Shown here: positions 1 to 11,424 of the stretch, in pieces
Layout of the letters: every line of letters starts with the position of its first letter
Position numbering within the stretch: the stretch's first letter is position 1
Origin: Limonium bicolor
Taxonomy: Eukaryota > Streptophyta > Magnoliopsida > Caryophyllales > Plumbaginaceae
Length of the DNA stretch: 64,000 nt
Assembly: GCA_023374045.1 (NCBI GenBank)
Contig: CM041778.1
Span: 405,106,438 to 405,170,437 of the forward strand
Direction of reading: 5' to 3'
The notes under the pieces: model-generated
Databases searched by the model: none
What the model was told of the DNA's origin: nothing
Seen by the model: only the letters and a program-made list of their open reading frames with translations
Program-made: the position numbers and the translations under genes

Positions 1-1263
1 GCACCCACAAACATCCGCTTCGGGTACCTGCACACTAAAAAATGTCCCCGAAGGGTCAGCTTTCGCCGAGCATGATAACCGCATACCCCGCGTACTAGTG
101 AGGGTACGCCGACCATTTGGTCGAGTATACATGCGGTTCATTTATTCACACAACATGCATACATGCTTCATACCTCAATACTACATTACTTACAAGGCAT
201 ACATACATACATTTCATCACATACAAGGAATAAATATACATCAAATACTTACTTACCTTGTTCTCAAGTACACATACGCAGTACATACACAACATACAAT
301 TCTTGTTAGCTTCATTGGTCCACCCGGGTTAATCGGGTGGAGATTACTCTTTTACTCATTTACTCCATACATACACATACATACTCATACTCATACTTAC
401 TTACGGATCCATACTTACTTACTCTTACTCTTACTCAAGTTAAGTCGTCGGGACCTCCGGCCCTGGGGACTACACCGTCCCACCTCCGGGATTTACTTGA
501 CTCACTAATCCGGGATGCTACCCATTTAAGGGATTTGGGCCGCGGACCAGTTTAAGAGTCAGGAATTGCAGCCAACCTCTTGTGACTCCGCATCCTCACG
601 CGTGGCCGAAGCTATATCGGACTTGTACTCATTCCAATTTACTCACTTAAGTTAGGAGTTAGATAGTTAGGAATTAGCACAAGTCAACATTCAAGCCACA
701 ATAATACATACCATATACACATACATACGAAATACAATACATACACAAGTACACTACAAGGTACAAATACAATTTATCTTCATCCACATTTCATGAATTA
801 TACAAACTAGTGTTCAAGACAATAAATATCGAGAACACATAAGTCAAGCACAAGTAAGTGCAATATAGTCCGATTCATGCATTTATCTTATTTAGGTGAT
901 CAAATAAGCACACAAATCGGGGTAACCAGATTAGGATACAGGGCATGAAGAAATCATACCTTTCACCGTTGTACTTGTATCCAACGTTCCTCCGGTGTTC
1001 ACAAATCAAATCCTATGATATACATACAATCGAATGATTAACTATCCACAGTACTCAACTTGTACTCTTACTATGTTTCCTAACTATATTTACTAAGTCC
1101 TTACCTTTCCTATACTTACATTTATTTACTTGTTTTGATTACTCACATTGGTTTGCTTACCACATATGCATGTAATATGCATAGGTGGGTATACATACAT
1201 ATATATATATATATATATACTAGTTACATTCATTTAGTTTTAGTTTTTTTTTTTTGTAAGTTA

Positions 1264-1606
1264 TGGGTCGACCGACCCACCGACCGACCCAACCCTGGGT
1301 CGGTCCATTCCAGTAAGTTTCGTTCTCTGAAATTTCTCCCGACCGACCCAGAACTACTTCCGACCGACCCATACGCTCTGGGTCGGTCCATTGCCGAGAG
1401 TTTCGGGTCTGTTGTCCAAGCTCCGACCGACCCACCGACCGACCCACCTCTGGGTCGGTCGAAGTGCGAAACTTCGACAACAGAAAATTCGAGTCCGACC
1501 GACCCACGTCCGACCCACGGCTCCTGGGTCGGTCCATTCCCGAAAGTTTTTACTTCGTTCTTAAGCTCCGACCGACCCACGGTCCGACCCAGACTCTGGG
1601 TCGGTC
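1264..1606. repeat. Tandem ~75-bp modules of GACCGACCCA / TGGGTCGGTC inverted decamers (3' LTR copy)
   Basis: About eight GACCGACCCA and five TGGGTCGGTC decamers alternate in this stretch. The TGGGTCGGTC copies start near 1296, 1379, 1451, 1525 and 1597, a spacing of about 72-83 bp. Each module can fold into a 10-bp stem. The block explains the overlapping Arg/Pro/Asp-rich ORFs on both strands, which are not credible proteins. Confidence 0.9.
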
Positions 1607-3261
1607 GGTAGCAGAATCTGCTACAGACTTGTTTTTCAATTCCTTTCACCATTCCTTCCCCAATCTTCCTACATGTATCCCACATGTTATAACCATTTAG
1701 GCTTCAAAATACCTTAATTCATCCACCAAAACCAATACTAAATCCATCAAACAACTTACACAATTTCTCACTTCCTTTCAACACTTACAATAGTTTCTCA
1801 TTTCTTGCTACAGATTTGTTCCTACTTCTAACACTCAATATCCTACTACCTATACCATATTAGCATCCCAAAGGCCTCATCTTACCATGCCAATCATTTC
1901 CAAACAATTGCACCATCTATACCCAAGCCCAACACTCTTGTCACCAATTCTTACACACTAATTCTTCCTAACTTCTCCAATGTATTTCTATATACTTGTT
2001 ACAGATTTTGCACTTCTCATCCCTCATGTCACAACTATCATTCCATAGCTACTAAACATCTCTACTAATCCAAATACATATCTTGGTTTCCCATTCACCA
2101 AGTCATCAATACATATACATATCCTATCAAGATTTTGCCATAGTTCCTCTACATTTCTTACTTATCCATACACACATTTTCTCACCAAGTTCATACCTAT
2201 TCTAGCCACACCCTTACAAGGGTTCTACCAGCAATCAATACAATATACATTCACCAATACTTCTTCAAATATCAATACTAATACTCATACCCAATCATTT
2301 GGCTCCAAGGCCTACAATTCACTTACTAATTTCACAAATACTCAAACTTACTCTCAAATACTCAAAACTTCATAAACTTCAATACTAATACATTAGTTTG
2401 GTTTCTTTCATTCGTTTACTCATTCCATTACTCTAATGCATCAAAATTAACATTAGTAAAGAGCTCTTACCTTGAGCTTGTATCTCCTTCAATTCTTTTC
2501 AATTCTCCTCCTCTTTCTTCATTGCCCAAATCGGCCATGTGGGGAATGGAGTTGCCAAACTCCATTCCCATCACCCATGAACACAAAACAACTATAATTA
2601 ATATCTAACCTTAATTTAATGCTAGTTCATTGAGATGTTTTAAACAAATTTCTAGGGTTTACCTCTTGAAGCTTTTAGGAGGGGTTTTAGCCCTTGATTC
2701 AAGAAGGTGTTCTCACCACCATTGGAGGGTTGATATTTTGCTCAAAAGAGAGAGAAAACAAGGCATTACAACAAGCCAAAATCGGCTACCAAGAAAAATG
2801 GAGAAAACTTGAATCTTTTGTGGAGATTTATACCTTGTTGGAAAGAGGAGACTCCAAGCTCCATAATGGTGTGCTTTTCTCTTCAAATGGGGAAAACCCA
2901 TGGAGATGAAACTCATCCTTTTCGATTTTGAAAAGAGGGAAATGTAGAGGAGAATGAGGGGAGTTCAAATATGTAATTTATTTTCGATTTGGAGCTTACA
3001 TGAGGATGGAGTATGGATGGAAAGTTGAGAAGCCATTGAAGCTTCTCTTGGAGCTTCAAATCGCCCAGCCCCTTTGGAGAAGGAGAGAGAGATCGTGAGG
3101 AGGGAGGGGAAGGAGAGATGAGTGAATGTGAGGTGAGAGAGTAAGTGGGTACTTTTTACCTTTTTACTTTTTGCTTTGTCTCTTAATTAACTAGCTAGTT
3201 GTGTGTGTGTGTGAGGGCCTTTAACTTATTAAAAACCGGTCCCCTTAAAGTATACTAGCTG

Positions 3262-3292
3262 GAGCGTTTTTCGTCTTTTACAGAAAACGCTC
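3262..3292. other. Hairpin in LTR (GAGCGTTTT / AAAACGCTC)
   Basis: A 9-bp perfect inverted repeat (3262-3270 and 3284-3292) with a 13-nt loop. It is also present in the other LTR near 13087-13117. Its role is unknown. Confidence 0.6.
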
Positions 3293-3768
3293 GTTATTTT
3301 ACCCGGTTTAGGTACTGTTCACTAACCGGGCCCGTTTTCCGGAATTTCCTCGTTTAATTAATTTTTATTAGTTATTAAGCTTCCATAAGTGCTTAATAAT
3401 TATTATTTAATGATTTATAATTTTTACGGGTCCGTTTGACCACTTAAAGTCACGTTTTCGGGTTCTCTCGAAAAACGTGCTCTAAAGTTCTATTAGCGTT
3501 TTATTACTTTATTTGGATCCGTTTTCTTCGGGAGTTGTTCCCATATATTATTTAGGTCTTATTAAACCTTAGAATCCATATAATACGCTAACCGAGGTCT
3601 CATACCTCCTATGGTTATTTAACGCTTATTTAGCGTTTTTCGCCTTTTAAGCGTTTCTTTATTTCTTTTGGATTTATTTTTCCTTACAATATTAATTAGG
3701 TACCATTAGGCCCTTAAATACGTATTAGATTAATTTTTAATCCCTATATTTAAGTTCGGGGTATTTCA

Positions 3769-3780
3769 ATCTACCCCCTT
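3769..3780 (-). promoter_or_regulatory. Polypurine tract of element 1
   Basis: Read on the minus strand this is AAGGGGGTAGAT, directly followed by the LTR start TGAAATACCCC. The position and purine run fit the plus-strand primer of a Gypsy-type retrotransposon. Element 2 has the equivalent sequence at 43384-43396. Confidence 0.85.
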
Positions 3781-4294
3781 AAGAACTTTGTCCTCAAAGT
3801 TGTTCGAGGTTATGGGATTACTATATTTACTCCTTTATACTTGTCTAGTGCCAAAGTCATACATCCTTCCTCCTATGATTCTCAATCTATTCTCAAGGTT
3901 CCTACATACCATACCATACCAATGTACAATAATTACCCAATCCGCATTCCTACCAATCATCCGGTTCCTCATTACACGGTTCATACATACATACAGTGCA
4001 AAGCTATCCCAAAGCAATGCAATACACATCACAATCCCGTAGGCACTCAGATCTTTTCGACACAGGACTCATCTATGTCCTGTTGCCCTTGGAATAATAT
4101 AATATGCTACACTACCATCCTTTCCGGTGTAACTTCCACAATTACTTACTCTCCAGTCTAAGAAAATTCTTTTTCAACTACTAATTAGAAATCTTTCTAA
4201 AGCATACAACTCCAAGTTCCAACTTATATTCATTACCCTATCCTAAGTGTGATTCTTGTGACCACTTAAGGGGAGCTTCAAGAATCATTCGACC

Positions 4295-4374
4295 CTGATG
4301 TGATCAGCACCAGTGTTGAACTATCTTTCCACCCCAATTTGTGTTCGGTTTCCCTTGATCTGATCAGGATCAAG
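4295..4374 (-). other. Twin-hairpin motif with conserved core (element 1)
   Basis: There are two hairpins, 4295-4313 (6-bp stem) and 4354-4374 (7-bp stem, CTTGATC/GATCAAG). On the minus strand both have the loop CTGATCA. Between them lies a core containing CACAAATTGGGGTGGAA on the minus strand. The same layout occurs at 42048-42127 in element 2 with different stems. One pair in the first stem is a G-U wobble only in the minus-strand transcript, which fits RNA folding in the element's sense. Confidence 0.75.
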
Positions 4375-4983
4375 TTCGACTTCCCACATCAGTTTCAAAC
4401 AACCAAATAATTTAATGTTTTCATTTTTATCTTTTTACCCTTTCTAGTCGTGATACAAATTCATACATCTCCAAAGGATGGAATCAATCCATCAATCATC
4501 CTCACTCTACTTCCCAAATGCTTTACTTCCAGGCTCAATACCTACGTGCTCATCTCATCGACCTTCACTACTTCCATCCATCACTCTCCATTGTTTCAAT
4601 GTTCTAACTAGGAATTGCCATACTCGTAGAATTTAGTTGTTCTCAGTTTTCTTCCAATAACTTACTTACAAATACACTACTCCTAGAATTCATTCCTCAA
4701 TTACTCTCATCCATTCGTACTACTTCTTCAAGGGTTACAATACTTGTGGAGTTCCGTCCACTACTCGTTACTCTTCTTTACTAATACCCTTACACTGGGT
4801 TACACGATGGGTATATTCGCCCTATGGTATTTGCATATCTAATGCTTATTTACCATAATTCTCTATGAGTGAATACGTATGTTTGTTTAACATTAGTACC
4901 AATCGTTAATTCGATTCTCATTTGCGCTATGCACATTATAGTTTATGTGTTTTATTTTAAAGCTTCATTAAGCGGTTTTCGCT

Positions 4984-5018
4984 CTACCCCCCTTAAAAGG
5001 GATTACGCCCACGTAATC
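4984..5018 (-). other. Hairpin plus internal polypurine-tract-like block (element 1)
   Basis: On the minus strand a 7-bp hairpin (GATTACG, loop TGGG, CGTAATC) is followed by TTTTAAGGGGGGTAG. That purine run resembles the element's own 3' polypurine tract but lies about 1.2 kb upstream of it. Element 2 has a nearly identical block at 42890-42925. Confidence 0.75.
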
Positions 5019-8000
5019 TACCATATGTTATTATTATTAAACATCGGTTTAATCAATTTGGGCAATCTGAAGCGTTTAGCTTCACTATGGTACACTATAC
5101 AATATGCTCTGGTCAAAGGGTCTTAACCATACCAATGGTTTAGTCCTTGCACCAAGAATTCCTCTATGAGTTTATTTAACTCACAAACAATTTGGTTCTA
5201 GCCTATTAGGCTTCAAGGCATTAATAGCCCTTCTACTATACTTACTAGGTGTATTATCTCCTAGCTAGGGCCCACTAGCTTCTGCTGCGCGACCCTGATA
5301 ACTTGGGTTATTCACCCTTCTTGTTATCCTTAATGTGTTATACATAACCTTTTATCCGTCTATTATGGGAATAAGGTTTACTAGACAAATTCGGTACTCT
5401 TTTACGTGTTCGAACTCGATGAGTTTTAGGTTGTAACCAGCTCTCTGGTAATCTACTGCACCTGCTATCCGTGCTCCCACGATTATTTACTAAGTTCCTC
5501 CGACTTATTGTCGGGCGAGGTTAAGCCACTATTTAGTTGTAGTGCTTCCTCTGTTGTCAATAGATTCTGGATCATACCAGTTCTTCTGGTTCAGTACAAG
5601 TGTCTTTACTTGTATGACCTTGCCTTGATATGCATCGGTCCTAATGACTTTCTTAAGTCTCTTTTCACCCTTTTATTCCAATGGAATTCACACCTTGTGA
5701 TTGTTAGTGTGTTCACACTCTTCGTGCTTCTTTGGCCTTAGGCCGCACGGTTTGTTGCTAAGCTTGCTTAACTGGCTTATGCCGTGTTTGGTGGTGAAAG
5801 GAAGGATTACTACGGTTTACATTCTCCATATCCCTAACCATCCATTAGATCATTAGCTGAACAAGTGCAATGCCAAAACACTCAGTCATACAGAGTGCAG
5901 AGGCGTAAACGCTTGACAGTAAGTCACTTATGTGTGATAGAAAAGATATTTCTGCCTGTCTTCCATACTTATACTCCGTGTCGTTATCTAACTACTTCCC
6001 CATAGCGGTCGCTTGTTGCGCACCGTATTCTTACTCATTGTACAACATTGTTCTTACTGTTTCTGTTATTGTGATAGTTTTCTCTTTACTCATTGCCATT
6101 GTCATTAGCACCATTTCCTTATGGTGTAAGTACACTAGGAGTTTCCCAGTTCATATGTATGATGATTGTTGTTGCATACCGTAATGGTATTATCTTCCCA
6201 TTGTGGAGATGCCTTATCTCAACTCGGGTTTCATGTGTAGGTTAGCTTACCTCTCATTATTTGCTCATTTACGATACCATTTTACCAAGTGTCTTGGTTG
6301 ACAAGGGTGAAGTGTTATCGGGTTACAAGCTCTCTTGAGCGTTGATCCTTCATGGTGTGCAATGTGCACTCACATTGATTGTTTTGACAATGACTGTCCT
6401 CTCTAAGCTGAGCATTGGTTACAGGCTCTAGCTGTGTAGTTTTATTCTTGTATGTACGTCACCGGGACATCCCAAGAAATTCCAGGGTCTTCTGGTCCCG
6501 TTCTCCAATTGGAGGGTATTTATCACTGACAAATGAAGGTTTTGTTGAGGGGTATGCTTCCGCTCATAAGTCTCGTGACGAGGTTTACCATGTTGGTGTT
6601 TATACAGTGGTTCACACATGCTTAGGTGCATGTGAAGTATACTTGCTCCTTTAAGTCGTGATAGTTTGGATATCTCATTTCCTTATTCCATTGCCCTTGG
6701 CAATATCTATTGCGTAGGCTTTATTGTTATAGTAGATGGAAGCCTTTACTAAGGGTTCACATCACCACTGCATTGGTGGTCTTCAGTTAACGAGGGTACC
6801 TTCCCTTGGGTTTCTCGTAGTGTCCAAATGTGGTCTAGGCCAATGTTGGCATTATCCTGATTCTTATGCCTCTGTGTTATTAGCTACAGTAGGCATGAGG
6901 GGTAGTTAAAAGCTTGTCAACTGTATACTAGGCTGGTGCTCTAGTGACAGTGACTCTGAGATGGCCATTACTCCAAGCCACTCAGGATGTTGGGTTTGAA
7001 CTGATGGTCCAGTTGTTGATTTCTTGTCGTATGAGGTAATATCTCTTGCAAGTCTTGCCACCAAATGGTGTGGGTTATGCAACCATTGAGGTTTACCTGA
7101 CATGGTTGGTTGATGGCTTTTAAGCCGTGTTGCTGCGAGCTATGCTCTTTGCAAGCTGCTTATATCTGTTTTCACTCCTTGTGTACTCCATTGGTTGGAG
7201 GTATTACTGGGCTCCATGGTAAGTCGTGCCATCACGCTTCCGTTCATAGGAGGCCCTTTCTAGCATTCCGATGTTAATCAGTGCCTTTTGGTAATTTAGG
7301 GTATTTCTTGTTAAGCGAAATCCCTTCGGTGTCTTAACCGAGTGTTCGTTGTAGCTTTCGTGGTCTGATTATGACGCTTCGTTTGATTGTTGTTAATTCC
7401 GACAACCTTCAAGGTTTGCTCCTGGGTGTTGTTAGGTTACGCCATTACATCCGGCTGATAACTATACCGCCTTGTGGTATTGCATTTGAGTTATCCCTTG
7501 TGGGTTATAGCGTCTCCCGTTCTTGGGTAGACTGTTTATGCTCCTCCTAGTGTTTGACTAGGCTTAAGATCCTGTCCAACGATGGATTATACTTTATGGT
7601 AATCTTGTGACTGCTCTCGGGAACTGTCCCGTTTGTTGAGCATTGTGGTGTTCACGTTAGGCTTTTGCCTTACTGTGTTCAGGCTGGGTATCCCTTCCAG
7701 CTGTCATGGGTTGGTTTGACATCTTGAGACATATTCAATGTCTATTCTTACTAGTCTGCGCTCCTCGCGCTTCCTAATTCTTATTCCTTATCTTCAGATG
7801 GATTCTCTGAGTTCCTTGTACTTAATCGTCTGAGGTGTCCAGTGTGTCCTGGTTAAATTTACTTATGGTCCGTAGAACGGAGTTGACTACTTCCCGTGCG
7901 TCGTACGCTACATGTATACATACGTGGGGTACCATACTGATACGTTACCACTTACCCGACTACGTGTCAGGCCCGCAAGCTCCTTCGGAGTGCGGTTGTC

Positions 8001-9158
8001 CCACATCCCGTAATTGGGTATACTTGTAGTGTTCGTCACACGCCTAGGTGAAGTATTCTGTTGTCAACTCCTCTTGTATCAATCTATGATACTCACCGAA
8101 ATTTTGTTGGTTTGGTTTTAAAATCCAAGGTTTTAAAGAAAGTTATGGTTTGAAAGAAGGGTTTGGTTTTGAAAACAATGGTTCGGTGCTAAAAGAAATA
8201 TCTCATGGCATAGCCATGCTTGAGGTCTTGACCAAGTCTAGCGTCCCGCTGACTGGTATGTACTGAGTACCGTGGTCGGGTCGTTAAGCCTTCCCAAGGT
8301 TTCATACGTCTGGTTGTTAGGATGTGTGATCCTGTGGTTGTTTCATTACGGTCACCGTACATTACTATGTACTTGTGACATATTATTGTTCCTTTACATA
8401 TTCGTGTCGTTACTGCACTTGCCGTGGCAAGTGCGTGGTACTGGTGGTTTTTGGGTAATCCTATGTCGATCACGGTACTGTTCCCACTCGTGTGTGTTAG
8501 TCGTATTGACTGTTTCCTTGATTCTTATTGATCTATAATTGGTATACTCGATCCTTTAGGTAGTTTCTCGGCGGTCTAGACATGGCTGTCGTAGATCTGG
8601 GTACTTCTCCAATCCTTGGAGATTCCCTTTACTTGGTTTAAAGTTGTTCCTTGTGGCTCGTTCCCACACACTTGTGGTGGTTACGGAACCTACCTTGTTT
8701 AGGCACTACCCTCGTAGTCCTGTGATTGTATCTCATGGTTATGCTTATAGTTGTCTGAGCTATATTGGCCAGATATTGCAATCTTTTGGCGTTGTAGTTT
8801 GGAGTTAATTGTTCCGATTATGTTCTTAGCCAGCTAGCATGCCGTTGGTGGTGCTGCTTGACTATTACTGTTGTCCCGCAGACTTGTGTCTGGGGGTTAT
8901 GTTATTACTCCTTTTTCCATTTCGTTGTACCGTTAGTGCTTCTTTCCTGCTGCTGGTTGACTAGCCAGGTCTCGCGACTGCTAAGCACGTCGCCCCATGT
9001 TGTTGTAAGTTGCAGCCTCCTCGTGGTTGGAGTGCTCATTCAACCGCTGTGAGTGCGGGTATTGTTGTTCGACCGGAACCATCTCCGGGACTTCCAATTC
9101 CTTGAATCTACTATATGTCGGTTCTTGTTTACTGTGTGATTATTTCACTACTGCCAGA

Positions 9159-9173
9159 TCGGGTTTTCCCCGA
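9159..9173 (-). other. Leader hairpin TCGGG-GAAAA-CCCGA (element 1)
   Basis: On the minus strand a 5-bp stem closes a GAAAA loop about 220 bp downstream of the primer site. It is followed by the conserved TCTGGCA. The equivalent hairpin in element 2 (38926-38939) has a perfect GNRA tetraloop, GAAA. Confidence 0.65.
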
Positions 9174-9370
9174 GTATGAGAGGTCTTTCCTTCTCTCTGG
9201 CGTCCTTTCCCAAGTTATACAATAGGGTTTGCGGTGGGCGGGACTGGTATTGTAGGTATCCGGTACTCACCGGGAGTTCCTAACTAGCATATCTCTAATG
9301 CTAACACTCAGCCCTTAGCCCTAAGCTTCTAATTCCTAACTCGGTATTCCTAAACTCGGTACTTCCAGTC

Positions 9371-9394
9371 ATCAGAGCGATACTTCGCTCTGAT
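9371..9394 (-). other. Hairpin overlapping the primer-binding site (element 1)
   Basis: A perfect 10-bp inverted repeat, ATCAGAGCGA/TCGCTCTGAT, with a TACT loop on the plus strand. One arm contains most of the primer-binding site. Element 3 carries the same hairpin with a compensated tenth pair (49712-49735). Confidence 0.75.
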
Positions 9395-9398
9395 ACCA
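9387..9398 (-). promoter_or_regulatory. Primer-binding site (initiator Met tRNA) of element 1
   Basis: The minus strand reads TGGTATCAGAGC, the sequence complementary to the 3' end of plant initiator-Met tRNA. It lies 5 bp from the LTR end at 9404. This fixes the element orientation as minus. Confidence 0.92.
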
Positions 9399-9504
9399 CT
9401 TTTTGTAACACCCCTACCATTAATACAATACTTACCGTCCAATCTCCTTACATACCAGATCACGCAGCGGATATATTCTTACATACATTGGGTGATACAA
9501 TGCC

Positions 9505-9526
9505 GTTAGTCACCCACGTGACTAAC
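9505..9526 (-). other. Covarying LTR 3'-end (U5-type) hairpin, element 1
   Basis: A 9-bp perfect stem, GTTAGTCAC with GTGACTAAC, and a 4-nt loop that reads GTGG on the element strand. It lies about 100 bp from the LTR terminus, next to the conserved GCAGCGGA motif. Four other LTRs in the window have a hairpin at this position with a different stem sequence. Confidence 0.75.
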
Positions 9527-11083
9527 AAGGCCACTACTTCTACTTACAGCATCGGTCTGATGGACCGGAATATCCGAGTACTACACACTTATCATACCTA
9601 CTCCAATTACCGAATCAAATACTACAACATCCCATTCATTACAATACTTCAAGTTCAATACCATACAATCTACATACCGAGTTACTAAGGTCCTTATACA
9701 AGTGTAATACCTCTTCCAAATTCATACATACTCTCTAAGAGTCTACTCACTACCCGTTTCTCACAACTACTTACTTCTAATTACAAGGGTGTGCCGCCGG
9801 TCTCTCACCTTGGCCACATCCGCTTCGGGTACCTGCACACTAAAAAATGTCCCCCGAAGGGGTCAGCTTTCGCCGAGCATGATAACCGCATACCCCGCGT
9901 ACTAGTGAGGGTACGCCGACCATTTGGTCGTATACATGCGGTTCATTTATTCACACAACATGCATACATGCTTTCATACTCAATACTACATTACTTCCAC
10001 AAGGCATACATACATACATTTCATCACATACAAGGAATACATATACCATCAAATACTTACTTACCTTGTTCTCAAGTACACATACGCAGTACATACACAA
10101 CATACAATTCTTGTTAGCTTCATTGGTCCACCCGGGTTAATCGGGTGGAGATTACTCTTTTACTCATTTACTCCATACATACACATACATACTCATACTC
10201 ATACTTACTTACGGATCCATACTTACTTACTCTTACTCTTACTCAAGTTAAGTCGTCGGGACCTCCGGCCCTGGGGACTACACCGTCCCACCTCCGGGAT
10301 TTACTTGACTCACTAATCCGGGATGCTACCCATTTAAGGGATTTGGGCCGCGGACCAGTTTAAGAGTCAGGAATTGCAGCCAACCTCTTGTGACTCCGCA
10401 TCCTCACGCGTGGCCGAAGCTATATCGGACTTGTACTCATTCCAATTTACTCACTTAAGTTAGGAGTTAGATAGTTAGGAATTAGCACAAGTCAACATTC
10501 AAGCCACAATAATACAATACCCATATACACATACATACGAAATACAATACAATACACAAGTACACTACAAGGTACAAATACAATTTATCTTCATCCACAT
10601 ATTTCATGAATTATACAAACTAGTGTTCAAGACAATAAATATCGAGAACACATAAGTCAAGCACAAGTAAGTGCAATATAGTCCGATTCATGCATTTATC
10701 TTATTTAGGTGATCAAATAAGCACACAAATCGGGGTAACCAGATTAGGATACAGGGCATGAAGAAATCATACCTTTCACCGTTGTACTTGTATCCCAACG
10801 TTCCTCCGGTGTTCACAAATCAAATCCTATGATATACATACAATCGAATGATTAACTATCCACAAGTACTCAACTTGTACTCTTACTATGTTTCCTAACT
10901 TATATTTACTAAGTCCTTACCTTTCCTATACTTACATTTTATTTACTTACTTTTGATTACTCACATTGGTTTACTTACCTACATATGCATGTACGTATGC
11001 ATAGGTGGGTATACATACATATATATATATATTTATATATGCTAGTTACATTCATTTAGTTTTAGTTTTTTTTTGTAAGTTAT

Positions 11084-11424
11084 GGGTCGACCGACCCACC
11101 GACCGACCCAACCCTGGGTCGGTCCATTCCAGTAAGTTTCGTTCTCTGAAATTTCTCCCGACCGACCCAGAACTATTCCGACCGACCCATACGCTCCTGG
11201 GTCGGTCCATTGCCGAGAGTTTCGGGTCTGTTGTCCAAGTTCCGACCGACCCACCGACCGACCCACCTCTGGGTCGGTCGAAGTGCGAAACTTCGACAAC
11301 AGAAAATTCGAGTCCGACCGACCCACGTCCGACCCACGGCTCCTGGGTCGGTCCATTCCCGAAAGGTTTTTACTGGTTCTTAAGCTCCGACCGACCCACG
11401 GTCCGACCCAGACTGGGTCGGTCG
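11084..11424. repeat. Tandem GACCGACCCA / TGGGTCGGTC modules (5' LTR copy)
   Basis: This is the counterpart of 1264-1606 in the other LTR, with the same five-module layout and a few indels. Confidence 0.9.

Larger units (their letters stand above)
1..3768 (-). mobile_element. 3' LTR (partial) of element 1, large-LTR non-coding Gypsy-like element
   Basis: This segment is a near-copy of 9812-13591, in direct orientation. It ends at ...GGGGTATTTCA (3768), followed at once by a polypyrimidine stretch, which is the polypurine tract read on the minus strand. That makes it the downstream LTR of a minus-strand element. The first ~408 bp of the equivalent full LTR lie outside the window, so no TSD can be tested. 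Differences from the other LTR are scattered and include many single-base indels. ORFs here are low-complexity shadows and none resembles a known protein. Seen: the duplication and the termini. Inferred: LTR identity and orientation. Confidence 0.9.
3769..9403 (-). mobile_element. Internal region of element 1, no detectable coding capacity
   Basis: This 5.6-kb interval lies between a minus-strand primer site (9387-9398) and a polypurine tract (3769-3780). The longest open frames are under 100 codons and none shows gag, protease, RT, RNase H or integrase motifs. Long LTRs of about 4.2 kb around a non-coding interior match the LARD (large retrotransposon derivative) architecture, so the element is inferred to be non-autonomous. 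Four short blocks are shared with the interior of element 2: the GAAA-loop hairpin, a block at about 8976-9005, the hairpin plus purine-rich block at 4984-5018, and the twin hairpins at 4295-4374. Confidence 0.8.

Noticed and set aside
1220..1685. Arg/Pro/Asp-rich ORFs of 105-169 codons on both strands (also 11005-11657)
   Set aside because: They arise from the inverted decamer array in the LTRs, are open on both strands and match no family.
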